Source of the DNA: Candidatus Saccharimonadia bacterium
Lineage (GTDB): Bacteria; Patescibacteriota; Saccharimonadia; Saccharimonadales; Saccharimonadaceae
Reading direction: 5' to 3'
DNA length: 5,509 nt
Assembly (NCBI GenBank): GCA_023257055.1
Contig: JALRDG010000145.1
Coordinates: 1 to 5,509 of the forward strand
Every line of letters begins with the position of its first letter. Positions within the stretch are counted from its first letter, which is position 1. This document shows positions 4,698 to 5,509 of this stretch, piece by piece. The notes under the pieces were generated by a model. The model was not told the origin of the DNA, ran no database searches, and was given only the letters and a program-made list of their open reading frames with translations. Position numbers and translations under genes: made by a program.

Positions 4698-4839
4698 CGT
4701 GTGGAGTGTTTTTGAGTTCTTGTTTATTTTTGGCCTCTGTATAATTTATTTATTCAGAAGCTACCTCTATAATATGACGAAATATGGCCCGTGTCAACGA
4801 TTTTTTAGAAGAAAATTGAAGTAATTAATCTGGCTCTTA

Positions 4840-4861
4840 TTACCGCCATATATGGTGGTAA
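4840..4861. repeat. 22-bp near-perfect palindrome
   Basis: TTACCGCCATA followed at once by TATGGTGGTAA; the arms differ from perfect symmetry at one base pair (C against T). The size and contiguous symmetry suit a dimeric DNA-binding protein, and the RNA could form a short hairpin. It lies downstream of the TATAAT boxes at 4740 and 4768, with no recognisable gene attached. Confidence 0.45.
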
Positions 4862-5119
4862 ACAGGTAATTTTGGTCGAGCTGTAACGCTAGAGCTAATA
4901 ATACAGGCGGATAAATGTGGAAAACTTTTATCACAATGATCGCTACGGCATCGACAGGATTACCATGGGTGTAGCAGTAAAAATCATCCATGGGGCATTA
5001 TAAGTTACGTTGGGCGTATTGTATTTGTATGGAACGGGCAGGGGATGGTCGGTGTCATTAGAACGGTGAACTAGCAGGAGCGTGGGCGTGCCGTAGTGTT
5101 GCTGCTGCGAGTAGTGACG

Positions 5120-5135
5120 CCAGGTAGCGACCTGG
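5120..5135. repeat. Short hairpin CCAGGT-AGCG-ACCTGG
   Basis: A perfect 6-bp inverted repeat with a four-base AGCG loop, followed by TATAT. Too short for a terminator; no neighbouring gene explains it. Confidence 0.35.
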
Positions 5136-5362
5136 TATATTCGTAGAACATGGTCGATCCTATTACTTACGGTACCCATGCTACTGCCGCTTCTGGTGAT
5201 GGTGAATACGCGAACTGGCCCGGGACACCCATGGTACATATGGAGTGCTAGGGGTAGGTATTGGCTGTCATTATCGTGTACTGAGCGTATGTATTGTTAT
5301 GTAGGTACTAACGATGATGTACGGGCATATCGTGATTTAACGCTGTGGCAAGTACACACAAG

Positions 5363-5383
5363 GTGCATCTATGCACAGTGCAT
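5363..5383. repeat. Alternating GTGCAT / ATGCAC / GTGCAT arms
   Basis: GTGCAT (5363-5368), ATGCAC (5371-5376) and GTGCAT (5378-5383). The middle arm can pair with either neighbour, giving two mutually exclusive mini-hairpins or a cluster of binding sites. No coding region is attached. Confidence 0.35.
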
Positions 5384-5447
5384 GTGAATAAAATTGAAAA
5401 AAATCATTGAGCTATCGAGACTGTTTTCATTTGGCTGTGAGAATCGT

Positions 5448-5476
5448 TTGTCGTAGCCAGTCAATACATAGATAAT
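5448..5476 (+). promoter_or_regulatory. Possible promoter of the gene entering at the right edge
   Basis: TTGTCG (5448-5453), a 17-base spacer and GATAAT (5471-5476), matching the consensus at 4 of 6 and 5 of 6 positions. Transcription would begin near 5483, giving a leader of about 13 bases before ATG 5496. Confidence 0.4.
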
Positions 5477-5495
5477 GACGAAGAGTTTGTTGATT

Positions 5496-5509
5496 ATGGC
5501 TGAAATTTA
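5496..5509 (+). CDS. Possible start of a further gene (3' truncated by window)
   Basis: An open frame reaches the right edge: ATG at 5496 gives MAEI, and an in-frame ATG at 5475 would add MTKSLLI before it. A weak GAAGAG lies about 10 bases before ATG 5496, and the candidate promoter just upstream favours this start. Too little is visible to name a product, and it may be a chance frame. Confidence 0.25.

Larger units (their letters stand above)
4592..5474. other. Gene-poor stretch with scattered palindromes
   Basis: About 880 bases in which I find no convincing gene on either strand. The longest frames, 98 codons on the minus strand (5239 to 4943) and 69 codons on the plus strand (5178-5387), lack Shine-Dalgarno sites and look unlike any protein family I know. 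A 33-codon frame at 5150-5251 (MVDPITYG to VHMEC) has a more protein-like composition but no ribosome site. The stretch holds a terminator-like hairpin (4667-4697), two TATAAT boxes (4740-4745 and 4768-4773) with poor -35 boxes, palindromes at 4840-4861, 5120-5135 and 5363-5383, a lone TGTGGAAAA near-DnaA box at 4917-4925, and six GTAC sites between 5172 and 5355. It may be decayed coding DNA, a non-coding RNA locus, or plain spacer. Confidence 0.5.

Noticed and set aside
4911..4938. TGTGGAAAA and TTTATCACA as DnaA boxes of an origin
   Set aside because: Each differs from TTATCCACA/TGTGGATAA, there is no cluster, and no dnaA or dnaN gene is nearby.
4943..5239. 98-codon minus-strand frame in the gene-poor stretch
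   Set aside because: No Shine-Dalgarno, only one lysine, and no recognisable domain.
5150..5251. 33-codon plus-strand frame MVDPITYG...VHMEC
   Set aside because: Protein-like composition, but no ribosome site, no continuation in neighbouring frames and no family I recognise; mentioned only within the gene-poor entry.
1..5509. CRISPR array, insertion sequence or toxin-antitoxin pair
   Set aside because: No regularly spaced direct repeats, transposase motifs or paired small genes are visible.

Overview
The window looks like a chromosomal segment of a small-genome bacterium, most plausibly a Saccharibacteria (TM7)/Candidate Phyla Radiation relative. This assignment is inference from the overall style of the genes (short IF-3, L20 and L35, a compact RNase P RNA, a YifB/ComM protein with a divergent N-terminus, tight overlaps), not from a database match. 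The standard genetic code fits: the comM-like gene ends at TGA, and the other frames close at TAA or TAG.

Left part (1-1900), RNA and translation housekeeping. A ribonuclease H-like gene enters from the left edge. Its stop codon overlaps the -10 box of the RNase P RNA gene (rnpB). rnpB runs into a long perfect hairpin that also ends the convergent minus-strand operon infC-rpmI-rplT (IF-3, L35, L20). In that operon each stop and start touch or overlap, and each downstream Shine-Dalgarno lies in the last codons of the gene before it. infC has no usable ATG, GTG or TTG at its true 5' end and appears to start at AUC. Its strong promoter overlaps the stop codon of the upstream comM-like gene.

Middle part (1894-3900), DNA uptake and ribosome rescue. 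A minus-strand YifB/ComM-type AAA+ ATPase is divergent from the one-piece tmRNA gene (ssrA), which encodes an unusually long, alanine-rich tag of about 25 residues and carries its own CCA end. A classic terminator follows.

Right part (3900-5509), the accessory and least explained area. A promoter overlapped by an inverted repeat leads to a leader with a 17-bp hairpin. That hairpin buries a Shine-Dalgarno and a 13-codon leucine-rich leader ORF. Then comes a G+C-richer gene for a small soluble protein of unknown function, closed by a strong terminator. About 880 bases with no convincing gene follow, holding several palindromes, a bidirectional terminator-like hairpin and a cluster of GTAC sites. 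At the right edge a promoter and the first codons of another gene may begin.

The window thus joins tRNA maturation, translation initiation, ribosomal proteins and ribosome rescue in compact form. The possible new system is the leader-controlled small protein at 3922-4590.
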